From Palaemon carinicauda (Eukaryota > Arthropoda > Malacostraca > Decapoda > Palaemonidae): a stretch of DNA of 64,000 nucleotides. Position 1 is the first letter of the stretch. Each line of letters opens with the position of its first letter. Positions 1 through 10,469 of the stretch are shown here, one piece after another. Below the pieces are notes generated by a model. The model ran no database searches. It was not told the DNA's origin and saw only the letters and a program-made list of their open reading frames with translations. The translations under genes and the position numbers were made by a program. The DNA lies in the NCBI RefSeq assembly GCF_036898095.1, contig NC_090729.1:72195024-72259023 (forward strand), written 5' to 3'.

Positions 1-365
1 CTGTTTTCGCCTTCAGGCAGTAGAGCCAGACTACATAACTTCTGGCAATCTTGGGAGAAGAGGGGAGCAGACCTTTGGTCAGTACATCTTCTGAAGGAGG
101 ACAACAATTTCTTTTCATAGGGAAACCTCCTTTAGTTTTAGCTCCAATAGATCTCTCTCCCAGATCTAGAGAGGAGTTTAAGAGGCAGACTTTGCAATTA
201 AACTTTTGCTAATGTAGCAGAATACTGCACTCAAGAGACATCAGATCCTCCCTGTATCTGGATGATTGACTTACCAGAGCTCTTTCTTACGATCTTCATG
301 AAGGATTTTCAGATAACTTTGAACCTTTCAGAAGAATTGCGTATTCCTGTCATCAAGACGAGTCT
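1..365 (+). pseudogene. DIRS reverse transcriptase fragment
   Basis: The first 190 bases align closely with 8945-9150, the start of the RT region of element C (the stretch reading roughly AVGARLNIYWQVWEKRGADP in C). About 365 bases corresponding to the central RT are then missing, and the alignment resumes at the catalytic YLDD region (around 255-270), where the codon after YLDD is a stop. The conserved polymerase palm is therefore absent and the piece cannot encode an enzyme. It joins a gag-type repeat array at about 390-434, an order not expected in an intact DIRS. Confidence 0.75.
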
Positions 366-433
366 CTTCTGACACCAGGACGCTTAGCACCACGTCTTAT
401 AGGACATTCGGCGTCTTGCTCTGTTGACCTCTC

Positions 434-673
434 GGCGCCACATCTTACAGGAAGCTTGGCGCCACACCTTCCAGGATGTTCAGCGCCACGTCTCACAGGA
501 CGCTCGGCTCCACGTCTTACAGGAAGGTCGGCACCACGTCTTACAGGACGCTCGGCACCTCATCTTTCAAGACGCTCGGCACCACGTCTTTCAGGACGCT
601 CGGCGCCACGTTTTACAGGAAGCTCGGCGCCACGTCTTACAGGACGCTCGGCGCCCTGTCTTTCAGGACACTC
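434..673 (+). repeat. 24-bp minisatellite, ten copies, gag-derived
   Basis: Ten consecutive 24-bp units with consensus close to GGCGCCACGTCTTACAGGAC plus GCTC, each differing by a few bases. The unit is a multiple of three and lacks stops, so all three plus frames stay open across the array (peptides such as SAPRLTGR, ARRHVLQD, LGATSYRT). It resembles the Arg-rich repeat arrays inside gag of elements C and F. A shorter, more decayed version is at 46650-46780 in element D. Confidence 0.9.
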
Positions 674-830
674 GACGTCGGAGATCTAGAAGGAGGCATG
701 ACATTAAACATGAGAGCCTCGGACTTCGTGGTGACACTAGTCGAATCGAATGTCGAGATCAAGGACGTCTTAGTTCCGATCTCTTTGATCACAAAAGTTT
801 TTTGTCGAGCGTCTAGCCTTAGTACAACGC
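674..830 (+). pseudogene. Gag-like segment after the minisatellite
   Basis: This stretch is clearly homologous to 46775-46925 in element D (shared peptide pattern RH-HE-LGLR-D-S-I-CRDQGR-SDL). In D it continues open for 197 codons; here it soon meets stops. It probably derives from gag because it follows an Arg-rich repeat, but no recognised domain is visible. Its presence downstream of an RT piece in both copies marks a shared rearrangement. Confidence 0.5.
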
Positions 831-1129
831 GGCGACATAGGCGGTGATCTGGGTTTCCTTGACGCCAGGAGTCAGGACCTTAATAGATGTATCCTGATAA
901 ACTCAACGTCACCAGTTCCGTTAGATCTGACACCATCACAGAAAATACTTTATTTAAGGATGGTGTTTCAGAGTCAAGTTTATTCTCTCCATTTCAACCT
1001 CAATTATTTTGGGACAAGGAGAAGGTCTTGAGTCGATATGCATCTCTTTTAGGATGCCATAAGAAGTTGCCTTCAGTGGTGGTTCGATCCAGTCAAACTT
1101 CAAGAAGGTCACTCCTTTTGAACAGAGGA

Positions 1130-1440
1130 TCTTAGACCTTGTGTTGTGTCTCGTCACCTCGGTTTCGGGGTGGGACCAACACTAGACAGTTGGAAGCTTC
1201 GGGACTTTGGACAGAGGATCAGAGGAGCTTCCTCATCACCCAAAAGAACTGTTGGCAGTCCAGTTGGCTCTCAAAAAGCTTTGAAGGATCAGTTTGGAAC
1301 AAAGTGGTGCAGGTCTATGCCGATCACACCACAGATTTGGCTTTCATTGCCAAGCAAGACGGAACCCACTCGAGGTTCCTTTACGGGACTGAGAGGAGTC
1401 TTCTCATCTGGGCTTAGGAGAATGTTTTCCTTCTAACAAG
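1130..1440 (+). pseudogene. DIRS RNase H fragment
   Basis: Pieces in two plus frames reproduce the DIRS RNase H pattern: a WG-LD-like start, SGLWTEDQRS, HPKELLAVQLALKKL, then VQVYADHTTDLAFIAKQDGT, which corresponds to the conserved SDNTTVMAYISKQGG of element F. At least one frameshift (near 1270) separates the halves, and the first aspartate region is degraded. RNase H removes the RNA template during reverse transcription; this copy is non-functional. Confidence 0.7.
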
Positions 1441-2905
1441 GTTCTTTAAAAAGAGAAGAACTTATGGCAGAACAGTCTCAGCTGGAGAATGGACACTTCA
1501 TCGAGAAATCTGCAAGAATCTGTGGCGACTTTGGTGTCGTTCTTGTATAGTCCTATTCGTGATTTAACAGACAAAGAGACTAGAAACTTACTGCTCTCCA
1601 GTGCCAAATCTCGAAGCAGTTCACATAGACGCTTTCCTGTTAGTCTGGTCCTATCTGGATGTGTACGTTTTCCTCGTTCTATTTCCTTTACAAGGTGACA
1701 CAAAACTTTGTGTCGCACGAAGGGACCAGGTGACCTTAGTGGCCGCCTTTTGGCCCTCAAGAGGATGGTTCACAGAGATACTGGAATGGATGGTGGACTC
1801 TCCTAGAAGTCTTCCATTAAGAGTAGTTTTACTCAAACAACCTCTCGTGGAAAGTTACCTTTCTAGTCTCCAAGCTCTTCTTCTAGCTACCTTCAGCCTT
1901 TTGAAACCCCCTCACAGGAATAGAGGTTTTCGAAAGAGGCAGCTAAGAGAGCAATAAGGACTTCTACCATCAGGATTTATCAATCCAAATGGGAGGCTTT
2001 AGAGAATGGTGCAGAGTCAACTCTGTTTTCTCTTCCAGTATCTCTACAACTCAGATTGCTGACTTCCTGTTTTACCTTAGAAGGAAGCTCATTTGTTCAT
2101 CCTCTTCCATTAAGGGATACAGGTGTGTGTTAGCGACGGTTGTCAGACACAGTATCTTGGACCTTTCGATTAATGAAGTCCTACAGGAATTTCTCAACTT
2201 GTTTGTAACATCAAACAACCAGGATTCACCAGCTTGGATCCTGGACTCAATCCTGAAGTCCCTTATGAGTGACAAACTTGAGCACTTGCTTTCATCTTCA
2301 TTTTAAGGACCTCTCGATGAAAACTATTTTTCTTGTTAGTCTTGTGACATCTAAAAGAATCAGTTAATAAATACGTTTTAGTAAAATGTTGGCTTTCGAG
2401 ATAACGAAGCTATCTGCTTATTGCAGTTAGGCTTTCTCACCAGGAAAGACCGCCTTTCTCAACCTTGACCTAAGGCTTTTGAGTTTCCGAATTTTTCGGA
2501 TATGGTTGGCGAGGAGTTGGAGAGTCCTGTGTTCAGTAAGAACCCTGAAGTTCTACCCAGGCAGTATGAAAGGGTTGCGAGGCAAGTCGAAAGCTCTTTG
2601 GTGCTCGATTAAGAAGCCCTCGTTTTTCAGATGTCAAGAATGTCCTTTCATTCTTCATCAGACTCTTACAGTGAGACTGGCCTGAAGTTTCTAAGGTCAA
2701 GACGCATGAGGTTAGTACTATAACAACTTGAATGACCTTCAAGCAGAATAGATTGTTGTGGAGCATTATGGACACAACCTTTTGGGGGAATAAATCTGTG
2801 TTCACTTCACACTATTTTAATCGTGTCCAGACTCTTTATGAGGACTGCTACATTATGGGACCATTCGTGATAGCAAGTGCAGCAGTGGGTGAAGGATCCA
2901 CCACT
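1441..2905 (+). pseudogene. Post-RNase H segment and tyrosine recombinase remnant
   Basis: 1600-1900 decodes, with stops, to the tract that links RNase H and recombinase in these elements (VWSYLDVYVF, PFWPSRGWFTEILEW, compare VYAFPPF and PWWPEREWFADL in B). From about 1975 the recombinase N-terminal domain is recognisable (YQSKWEAFREWCRV, then TTQIADFLFYLRRKL and SSSIKGYRCVLATV, compare VPDIADFLVFLRDKV and IPAIKGVRAALGQV in B). The C-terminal catalytic part to about 2900 is heavily shifted, and I could not place an intact R, H-x-x-R and Y set. Integration activity is lost. Confidence 0.7.
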
Positions 2906-3349
2906 ACGTTCCCATAATCCCAATACCTTTTCTTCTCTTGGAACTTTTATTTGTTTTTATGGTTGTTTGTGGAGACTGTGTCAGTCTTCCAAAATCATTG
3001 ATTTTAGTCAGGTGGTCAATTTTGTTCCTTGAAGAGCCGCCCGGAACTGGTTATTGGAGGAGGTTCTGTCATAATGAGGTACAGTGAACCCTCGCTACTT
3101 CGCGGTTCGACCATCGCGGATTCACCACTTCGCGGATTTTTTTCATAACCCATGTATATACATATATCGCGGATTTTCCAGAAATATCGAAAATACCGCG
3201 ATGTGACCGATGGTGCGAGATTGGAGAAAGTAAGGAAAATTGAATCGTGATTGATTTTCAATATAAATGAAACTTTGAGGAGCAACAAAGATATCATTTG
3301 TTAGAGAGATAGAGAGAGGTAAGGAATGGGAGGGTAGTGAAAAGTAGCC

Positions 3350-3354
<5 letters not shown>

Positions 3355-3417
<63 letters not shown>

Positions 3418-3426
3418 GAGAGAGAG

Positions 3427-3502
<76 letters not shown>
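3355..3502. repeat. (GA)n microsatellite
   Basis: About 148 bases of GA dinucleotides with a few single-base interruptions, inside the pogo/Tigger-like element. It produces spurious Ser-Leu repeat reading frames on the minus strand. Confidence 0.97.
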
Positions 3503-3505
<3 letters not shown>

Positions 3506-4168
3506 ATAGGTTATAACACATTGGTGCTTATGTAATATCAACTGTATACTGTAGACGGTTTGAATAAGTTAAGAAATGGTATAAATGATACTTTGTTAGT
3601 GTATTCGTACACACTCAAGAGCGGCAGCTAGATGACAGCTGGTCTAATCACAGCCAAAAGTAAAAAAAAAAAAGAAGTCAACAATACTCGATTTTTAAAA
3701 ACAAACCCGAAATTTAAAAACAAAAGTACACGCTTTCTTAATGTGCAATTAACTATTTAAAGAGTGGCAATTTTCTAGAATAAAATATTTCCCAAAAAAT
3801 AGTGGTTTGCTGATGAAATCGGATGCCGTATTTTTAGCTATGATTGAAATGGATGTAGACTCGGCCTAATTATTTCGTTTCGTATTAATTGACACTAAGA
3901 AAACTAATTTTAGTTTCTTCATCTGTAAGTAATGTATAACACGAAGAGAGAGAGAGAGAGAGAGAGAATCAGCTGTTGTACTCAAATGGCGTGTTTTTGT
4001 TTCGTGAGAATTTCATCGCCACGACTTTAACAACAACATACTGTACTGAACTTTACAGTATTATACAGACTACTGTAATATGATAAAGTAAAATATTTGT
4101 AATCTATTTTATATGAAATGGGGCTATTTTTTTGTTTTGTTTAATATTTACATTTACGTATGTAAAAC

Positions 4169-4170
<2 letters not shown>

Positions 4171-4251
<81 letters not shown>
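4171..4251. repeat. (CT)n microsatellite
   Basis: An 81-base uninterrupted CT tract inside the same DNA transposon, in opposite polarity to the GA tract at 3355-3502. The two tracts could in principle pair as a long imperfect stem. A shorter GA run lies near 3943-3966. Confidence 0.97.
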
Positions 4252-4254
<3 letters not shown>

Positions 4255-5089
4255 GATTGTTTTCCTGCTTTGCTACGTATGTATGATTTTATATAGATAC
4301 GGTAAATAATTTTTGTAATAACATATTTTATTAAAGCTTTTCTGTAATACCATTATTTATCACTTTCATCATGCGCGTTAAATTCCTTAGTTTGTTTACT
4401 GAGCGTACTTTATGACGCCGTCGTTTCAGGCGGCGTCATAAAGAAAAACATTTCATTTGGAAGTCCTAAGAAAAATTAAGTAAAACATTAGTAATAACCA
4501 AATCAACATACTGTACTGAATAATCAATATAATCGATGCAGAAACTAACCTATATACAGATGTGTAAATGCGTTTGTTTCTTCATTATAATCAGAGATAA
4601 ACGTAAACAAAACATTGGTTGCCATTTTTTATCGTGCTTTTTGGCGTGTTTAGGAAACGCATGATATAAAGTCGCCCTTAATATTTGTGCCTGTTTTAGT
4701 TTAGGGTACGTTAGTACATGCATTAAGTGTTCTGTACATTAAAGGGTAGTTTGTTAACAGTACTAAGTACAAGGGAAGGTTTTAAAAGTCTGAATATACA
4801 TGTTAAATAAATAGGTAAATATGGTGTCACTACTTCGCGGATTTTCACCTATCGCGGCCGGGTCTGGAACCTATCTACCGCGATAAACGAGGGTTCACTG
4901 TATATACACCGGTTTGACAGTCCCTAGGGATCTTCAGCCCCCTGGGAGGATCGCTGTATCTCATAAGGCTAGCAGACATAATGAGACAGAGAATCATTGA
5001 AGTCAGCTTGCTTATCAGGTACGAACCCTTGAGTTTGTTTTAATAACTCTTGAGAAAAATTCCAGATATACTAGCTGTCTCTAACCCTC

Positions 5090-5436
5090 CACCAAAGGTG
5101 TTAATCAGCTATATATATAACTACCGGGTAAGTCTTATGTTTAAAAATGGTATTTTCATTATAAAATAAATTTTTGAACATACTTACCCGGTAGTTATAT
5201 ATAATTAAAGTCCCACCCTCCTCCCCTCTAAGAGACTAGAGGCATGGAATATATGAGGGTTCCTGGAATGGTTCCTAGGTACCTCGCTAGGGCGCAGGGG
5301 TGGTACACCTGGCTATCCAATCGGTGATTGGCGCGAGTTTCGAATTTTCTGCCGTTGACGTCGGGGACGTAAGCTATATATATAACTACCAGGTAAGTAT
5401 GTTCAAAAATTTATTTCATAATGAAAATAACATTTT
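5090..5436 (+). repeat. Internal complementary region and right terminal repeat of A
   Basis: 5113-5200 is a near-palindrome: GCTATATATATAACTACCGGGTAAGT reads inward from the left and its complement returns after about 50 bases (ACTTACCCGGTAGTTATATATA). Its right arm is complementary to the actual right terminus (5370-5436), and its left arm to the left end of element C (5618 onward). This is the DIRS layout in which one internal segment is complementary to both outer ends. 5200-5370 is also inverted relative to 5650-5800, the left terminal repeat of C. Confidence 0.8.
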
Positions 5437-5504
5437 CAGGTGTAGAAGAGTTTGATTGTCAGGGTGGAGGCCGAGAGGGGGAGAGTAGTTCTTAGAGCTG
5501 TAAA

Positions 5505-5555
5505 TGGTGTAATTATTATTATTATTATTGTTAATTGCTAAGCTACAACCCCTGC
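5505..5555 (-). mobile_element. LINE 3' tail fragment, inverted
   Basis: The ATT repeat followed by gttaattgctaagctacaac is the reverse complement of the type of tail ending the full LINE at 36470-36531 (gttgtagcttggatagtaat, then TAA repeats). Only the extreme 3' end is present, the usual outcome of 5'-truncated target-primed insertion. It lies in the gap between DIRS A and DIRS C. Confidence 0.7.
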
Positions 5556-5617
5556 CAGAAATGCAGGATGGTGACTGAAGTAGGAAAAATTATGTATGAA
5601 AGTAAGCTCAATATAAT

Positions 5618-5800
5618 TTTTAAACACAAGACTTACCTGATGGTTATATATATAGCTTACGTCCCTGACGTCACGGCAGAAAAATTCAAAACTCGCGCCA
5701 ATCGCCGATTGGATAGCCAGGTGTGCTACCCATACACCCCTGGCGAGGTACCCGGAAACCATTCCCTCGGTATTCATATCTTCCCTGCCGGCACTAGCGG
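5618..5800 (+). repeat. Left terminal repeat of DIRS C
   Basis: The reverse complement of this stretch matches 5230-5410 at the 3' end of A: shared tracts include the ACTTACC box, the TATATATAGCTTACGTCC run, the GACGTCAC/GACGTCGG segment, and the GCCAATCGCCGATTGGATAGCC palindrome-like block. DIRS elements carry inverted rather than direct terminal repeats, as here. Confidence 0.8.
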
Positions 5801-6133
5801 TAACATTGGTTGGATATTCTCCTCACGTTTTGACTGATTATTGCTATCCCTTTGGTGAAGTACAATAATTTTGGTTTTATGACTCGCTTGATTGATTTTT
5901 CATTTGGATACTCTAGTTATATGTTTGGATATTGATTTTTTGACCCTTGCTTGTATTTGATCTCTTTGTCAAAGTTCAAAATGGCTACCCCCTTTAGTGG
6001 TTTTAGGGTGTGTGCTAGTGGGTGTAAGACCCGTTTATCAAAGGCCTCCATTGATCCTCATTCATTATGCATTAAATGTTGGAGTAAAGTTTGTAAACTT
6101 GATGATAGGTGTGACGAATGCCTTATTCTGTCT

Positions 6134-6555
6134 GATCATGAGTGGCTTAATTTCGATCGTTATATTCGTAAGTTAGCTAAAGATAGGGTAAGATGTAGTT
6201 CTTCTCTTTCTTCTAAAGATTCCTCTTCCTATGTCACTGTTCCTATTCCTTCTCCTGTAGTGGTAGTTCCAGATCCCGCTACGAGTACCATGAATGAACC
6301 AACACTTAAAGATATGATGTTGGCTATCCAGGCATTGGGTCATGTATGATCATGAGTGGCTTAATTTCGATCGTTATATTCGTAAGTTAGCTAAAGATAG
6401 GGTAAGATGTAGTTCTCTTTCTTCTAAAGATTCCTCTTCCTATGTCACTGTTCCTATTCCTTCTCCTGTAGTGGTAGTTCCAGATCCCGCTACAAGTACC
6501 ATGAATGAACCAACACTTAAAGATATGATGTTGGGTATCCTGGCGTTGGGTACGA
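6134..6555 (+). repeat. 214-bp tandem duplication in gag
   Basis: GATCATGAGTGGCTTAATTT begins at 6134 and again at 6348, and the following roughly 205 bases are nearly identical, differing by a few substitutions and one missing triplet. The 214-bp period is not a multiple of three, so the duplication itself breaks the reading frame. The near-identity suggests a recent event. Confidence 0.95.
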
Positions 6556-7628
6556 AGGTAGAGTCTATCGCTGCGGATAGAATGCAGTTAATGGCTGGTG
6601 TTAAACAGCTAAAAAGTGAAAGTGTTAAAGGTACAGTGAGTGTTATTAGTGCTGTGGAGGGTACGCCTGCTCGGGCTTGTCGTTCTCCTAGTCCTGGACC
6701 TCTTCCAAGCTCCCCAACCCCTGGGAGAAGGAATGTCGAAAGACAAAAGGAAACGAGAGGCATTACTTCCCGAGCAGACGTTCCCTCGAGCGTTTGTGAT
6801 TTTCCCCAGGATGTTTGCTTTTACCGTAGTAAAAGCGAAGTTAAAAAGTTTGGCTCATCATCGGAGGATGATTTACCTAAAAGAGGTTGGAGTCAAACTT
6901 CTAGACCTCTTAAGAGGAAAATTGACCTATGTTCTTCCAGGACATCGGAAGCAGGCTGTAGTCATTGGAACATTCCTGAACGTTTTTCGTCTGAAGGAAG
7001 CTCGCCTTGTAAGCGGCCTGCTAGGACATTAGTTGAAAATAGTCCTGGTGTTGAGCATTTATCCGACCTGGCCGTAACATTGTTTCATGCTCCTTCGCCT
7101 CCTTCAGATTGGATCTCACCCGCTGTTTGCTCTAAGCGGTCTTTGAGCGGTGGAGAGGAAGAACTTGCGATTAGTGTTTCGCAAGTCTCTAATTTTAAGA
7201 TGTTGCAAGAAATGCAGCAGAAGCTTTCATCTTTTATGAAATGCTACCAACCTACTGAATCCTTCTCTCTTAACCCTAAGCGGCACAAGGCGGAGAGTCG
7301 GCGAACGCTTGGTGATAAAGTTTCTAAACGTGTTGAGTGTGTGGCTACGCACAGTGATGATCAGGAAAGTAAACATTCTTCACGAAAGTCTGATCTCTCG
7401 GGCTTTCAGGAAGTCGAGCGTTCTCCTAATCGAGCTGCTGTTCATGCGCTTAGCAGTGATTGTGATCGTTCTGCTGAAAGCTCTTTCAAGCGTTCAGCTA
7501 GGCGTGATGTCGAGCGTGCTCTTGACCGTCTTCCCGTCGAGCGTTCAACAGAACGCGAGCGTCCTCCACGACGTGATGTGGAGCGTGATGTCAGGCGTTC
7601 ATCCACCGTGCGTTCAACAGAACGCGAG

Positions 7629-7763
7629 CGTCCTCCCATCGAGCGTGACGCCAGGCGTCCTCCCATCGAGCGTGACGCCAGGCGTCCTCCCATCGAGCGT
7701 GACGCCAGGCGTCCTCCCATCGAGCGTGACGCCAGGCGTCCTCCCATCGAGCGTGACGCCAGG
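7629..7763 (+). repeat. 27-bp minisatellite, five perfect copies
   Basis: Five exact 27-bp units encode RPPIERDAR, followed by decayed copies. Each unit contains GGCGTC and, 14 bases later, its complement GACGCC, so the transcript could form a six-pair stem per unit. The perfect identity indicates recent expansion or homogenisation within an otherwise decayed gag. Confidence 0.97.
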
Positions 7764-8939
7764 CGTCCTCTCATTGAGCATTCATCGGAACGCAAGTCTT
7801 CTTACATCGACCGCCCTCTTGTATGCTATGCAGAACAACAAACATCTAGACAGGACTTTGAACTTAATGCAACAGTTCTTAACTCCGACCACGCGGATCG
7901 CGAGCGTTCTGAGGAGCATCGAGACTTGTTATCAGAGGAAGAAGCTGATGTTCCTCTTTCACCTTCCGAACCCTTTGAGGAGTTATCTGAGGATGAGGAC
8001 TCTAAATCTTTTCGTCATTCGTTAGACTTAAAGAAGCTGATGAAGATTTTTCATGTTGAATTCCCAGAGTCTTTTATTCCTGTGGCTCCACGTTCGCCTC
8101 CATCAGAGTTTACTCTAAGGAAACCTAAGAAAAAGTCTCTGTTCACTAATATGATGCTCTCTCGTTCATCTAAAAGAGCACTTAAATTAATGGGAGACTG
8201 GATGGGTGCCAAGAAAGAGCAAGGGAAAGCGGCCTTCGCATTTCCCCCCTACTAGGTTGGCTTCTAGATCTAGTATTTGGTACGATACGGGAGAGGTTCT
8301 CGCCTTGGGAGTTCCTGCCTCTGCCCAAGGAGATTTCTCAAGCCTGGTGGACGCTCCTCGTAGATCGGCCATGAGGAAGACTAAGGTGTTTTGGTCTACT
8401 TCTGAATTACAGTAGACCATTTACTCAAAGGTGTTTTCAGAGCTTTCGAGGTATTTAATTTCCTTGATTGGACTCTGGGGGCCTTGGGCAAAAAGATGAC
8501 TACCCTCAAGGAAGGAGACTCTTCAAACCTAATCCAGGTCATGTCATGCATGGATAAGGTGTTGTGAGACAGGGCTAATGAGGTAGCTGCTATTTTTACA
8601 GCAGGAATTCTTAGAAAGAGAGCCCAATTGTGTTCGTTCCTGTCTGGGAGTTTCATCCTTTCAGAAATCAGAATTATTATATTCTCCACTGTTGTCATCT
8701 CTATTCTCAGAGGACCTTATTAGGGAGATTTCTTCTTCGCTAACACAGAAGGCCACTCAAGACCTGGTCTCGAAGACGGTAAGGAAAGTGTTGCCACCTT
8801 CTTTCATTAGTCGCAAACCTAAAGAGGCTGCTCCTTTTCAAAGGTTTTCTTAGCCCTTTCGAGGAAAACCTTCCGTTAGAGGTAACTTCAGATCAGATGG
8901 AAGGGGGAATAAGAAAAGAAGAGCAAGAACAGGGTGAAG

Positions 8940-9946
8940 AAGAGTCTGACTGCTTTTGCCTTCAGGCAGTAGGAGCCAGACTAAACATCTACTGGCAGGT
9001 GTGGGAGAAGAGGGGTGCAGATCCTTGGTCAGTCCAACTTCTAAGGAAGGGCTACAGGATCCCTTTTATAAATCAACCCCCTCTAAGGTTAACTCCTGTG
9101 GATCTCTCTCCCAAGTACAGGGAGGAATTAAAGAGGCAGGCATTACAGCTACAAGTGTCTCTCATGTTGGAGAAGGGAGCTGTAGAGAGAGTACAGGACT
9201 AGAAGTCACCAGGCTTTTACAACCGCCTTTTCCTAGTTCCCAAGAACTCAGGGGGATGGCGTCCAGTTCTGGACGTAAGTGCTCTCAACAACTTCAGCCA
9301 GACAACAAAGTTCTCAATGGAGACGACAAAGTCGGTGCTTGCAGCGGTAAGGAAAGGCGAGTGGATGGTATCACTGGACCTTCGGGATGCTTATTTCCAT
9401 ATCCCGATTCATCCAAAGTTCAAGCACTTTCTGAGATTCGATTTCCGAGGAGAAGTCTTTCAATTTCGAGCCCTATGTTTCGGCCTCAACACCGCCCCAC
9501 AGGTCTTTACGAGACTTATGCTCAATGTAGCCAGGATGCTCCACTCAAGAGGCATCAGAGCCTCCCTGTACCTGGACGATTGGCTTTTAAGAGCCCACTC
9601 TCAAGATCGGTGCCTGAAGGATCTTCAGACAACTTTGAAGTTGACGGAAGAATTGGGTCTTCTAGTCAACAAAGACAAATCTTCACTGATACCTTCTCAA
9701 GAAATTATATATTTAGGAGTGATGATTCGGAGTCAGGTTTTTCGGGCTTTTCCGTCTCTCTTAAGGACGGAGCAAGCACTTCAGAAGATATGTGCGTTTC
9801 TAGGAGAGCAGAGGTGTTCTGTGAGGAGGTGGATGAGTCTGTTGGGAACTCTCTCCTCTTTGGAACAGTTCATCTCTCTGGGAAGGCTTAACCTTCGACC
9901 ACTCCAATTTCACCTCAACTCTTGCTGGAACAAGAAGGATTTATGA
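8940..9946 (+). pseudogene. DIRS reverse transcriptase, one nonsense codon, C-terminus missing
   Basis: One reading frame runs from AVGARLNIYWQVWEKRGADP to 9946 with a single internal TAG (9200-9202, just before KSPGFYNRLFLV). Visible RT motifs are GGWRPVLDVSALN, the first catalytic aspartate in VSLDLRDAYFHIPIHP, FRALCFGLNTAPQVFTR, and the YLDD box in RASLYLDDWLLRA. The thumb-like KSSLIPSQEIIYLGVMI follows. The frame ends where the alignment with other DIRS stops, so RNase H is absent. Apart from the TAG, the catalytic residues are intact, suggesting fairly recent decay. Confidence 0.85.
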
Positions 9947-10469
9947 TTTCTGTGTTTCTTGTAAATAAACAATAGAAGGAATCTTTGCGTCCCTTTCGCC
10001 TCAAGATTTTATAGATGATATATATCAGAGCATCTTTGATCCTCTTAGGACTTTGTAAGACTAATGTCTTCTCTATTATGCAAACAGGTAAGTTTGGTTG
10101 TACTATGTCTATATTACTGTTTCATGATCCCTACGTGAACATAAACCTGTCTGTCTGGATCCAGACCTGGGAGGTACAGTATTTTATTCATTACCTATTA
10201 GTACAAACTATGCTTTACATATATAAGGATACAATATACTTCTGCTTGCTAATTGTTCTTTGAACTCACAATTTTCGGGTATTTTCCTAGAGTCTATATA
10301 GACTTTTCCCTGTAGGGGGCAGGAAGAGCTGGCATTTGGTATGCTCAGTTGATTGATGTATTGCGGTAACATCAAGTGTCTTTGGTCTTTGTGACCAGAT
10401 AGGAAATAGTTAATTCGAGATAAGGGCACTATTATAAATCCACATCTACATTAATGCTATGGTAAACTT
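9947..10469. other. Intervening sequence, nothing recognised
   Basis: No domain, repeat pair or terminal signature was recognised between the truncated RT of C and the next DIRS 3' end. Short ORFs here look accidental. Confidence 0.5.

Larger units (their letters stand above)
3082..4900. mobile_element. Non-autonomous pogo/Tigger-like DNA transposon with TA target duplication
   Basis: The ends are imperfect terminal inverted repeats beginning CAGTGAACCCTCG on both sides, with recurrent TTCGCGG/ATCGCGG blocks over roughly the outer 60 bases. TA flanks both ends (3080-3081 and 4901-4902), the target duplication of the Tc1/mariner-pogo group. The 1.8-kb interior has no transposase-length ORF and contains (GA)n and (CT)n tracts, so it is a deletion derivative moved in trans. 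It sits inside the 3' region of DIRS remnant A and is therefore younger than A. Confidence 0.85.
1..5436 (+). mobile_element. DIRS-like retrotransposon remnant A (family 1), 3' portion
   Basis: This is a degenerate copy that enters from the left window edge. In order it shows a reverse transcriptase piece, a 24-bp gag-type repeat array, RNase H, tyrosine recombinase remnants, and at 5090-5436 the internal complementary region plus right terminal repeat. It is interrupted at 3080-4902 by a DNA transposon. Every coding piece has many stops and shifts, so the copy is dead. The same piece order, with the same RT-to-array junction, recurs in element D (46000-50039), which argues for a shared deletion-derivative subfamily. 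Family membership rests on near-identity of 1-190 to 8945-9150 in element C. Confidence 0.8.
5981..8880 (+). pseudogene. DIRS gag-like gene, broken by a tandem duplication
   Basis: The ATG at 5981 starts MATPFSGFRVCASGC followed by a Cys-rich motif IDPHSLCIKCWSKVCKLDDRCDEC, closely matching the N-terminus in B at 12112 (VDPHSLCSSCRGKVCSSADTCPEC). This is a probable zinc-binding head. A 214-bp tandem duplication at 6134-6555 shifts the frame, after which 637 codons stay open to 8255: Ser- and Arg-rich, ending in an acidic stretch (EELSEDEDSK). Residue repeats RPPIERDAR (five perfect copies) lie at 7629-7763. Beyond 8255, stops and shifts break a segment (FEVFNFLDWTLGALGKKM) similar to the end of Gag in B. 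Gag would package element RNA; this copy is inactive. Confidence 0.75.
5618..9946 (+). mobile_element. DIRS-like retrotransposon C (family 1), 5' part
   Basis: The element opens with a left terminal repeat at 5618-5800 starting TTTTAAACACAAGACTTACC, which matches the complement of the internal region in A. A gag-like region (5981-8880) and an RT region (8940-9946) follow in the same orientation. Similarity stops at about 9946, before RNase H and recombinase. A short family-1 right-end sequence at 11677-11707, split by element B and continuing to about 18206, could be the detached right end of this copy, but that is inference. Confidence 0.8.

Noticed and set aside
430..680. Possible CRISPR array
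   Set aside because: The repeats are contiguous 24-bp units without spacers, lie in gag-type DNA, and the context is eukaryotic transposons.
3143..3541. Ser-Leu repeat reading frames
   Set aside because: Produced by the (GA)n tract inside a DNA transposon.
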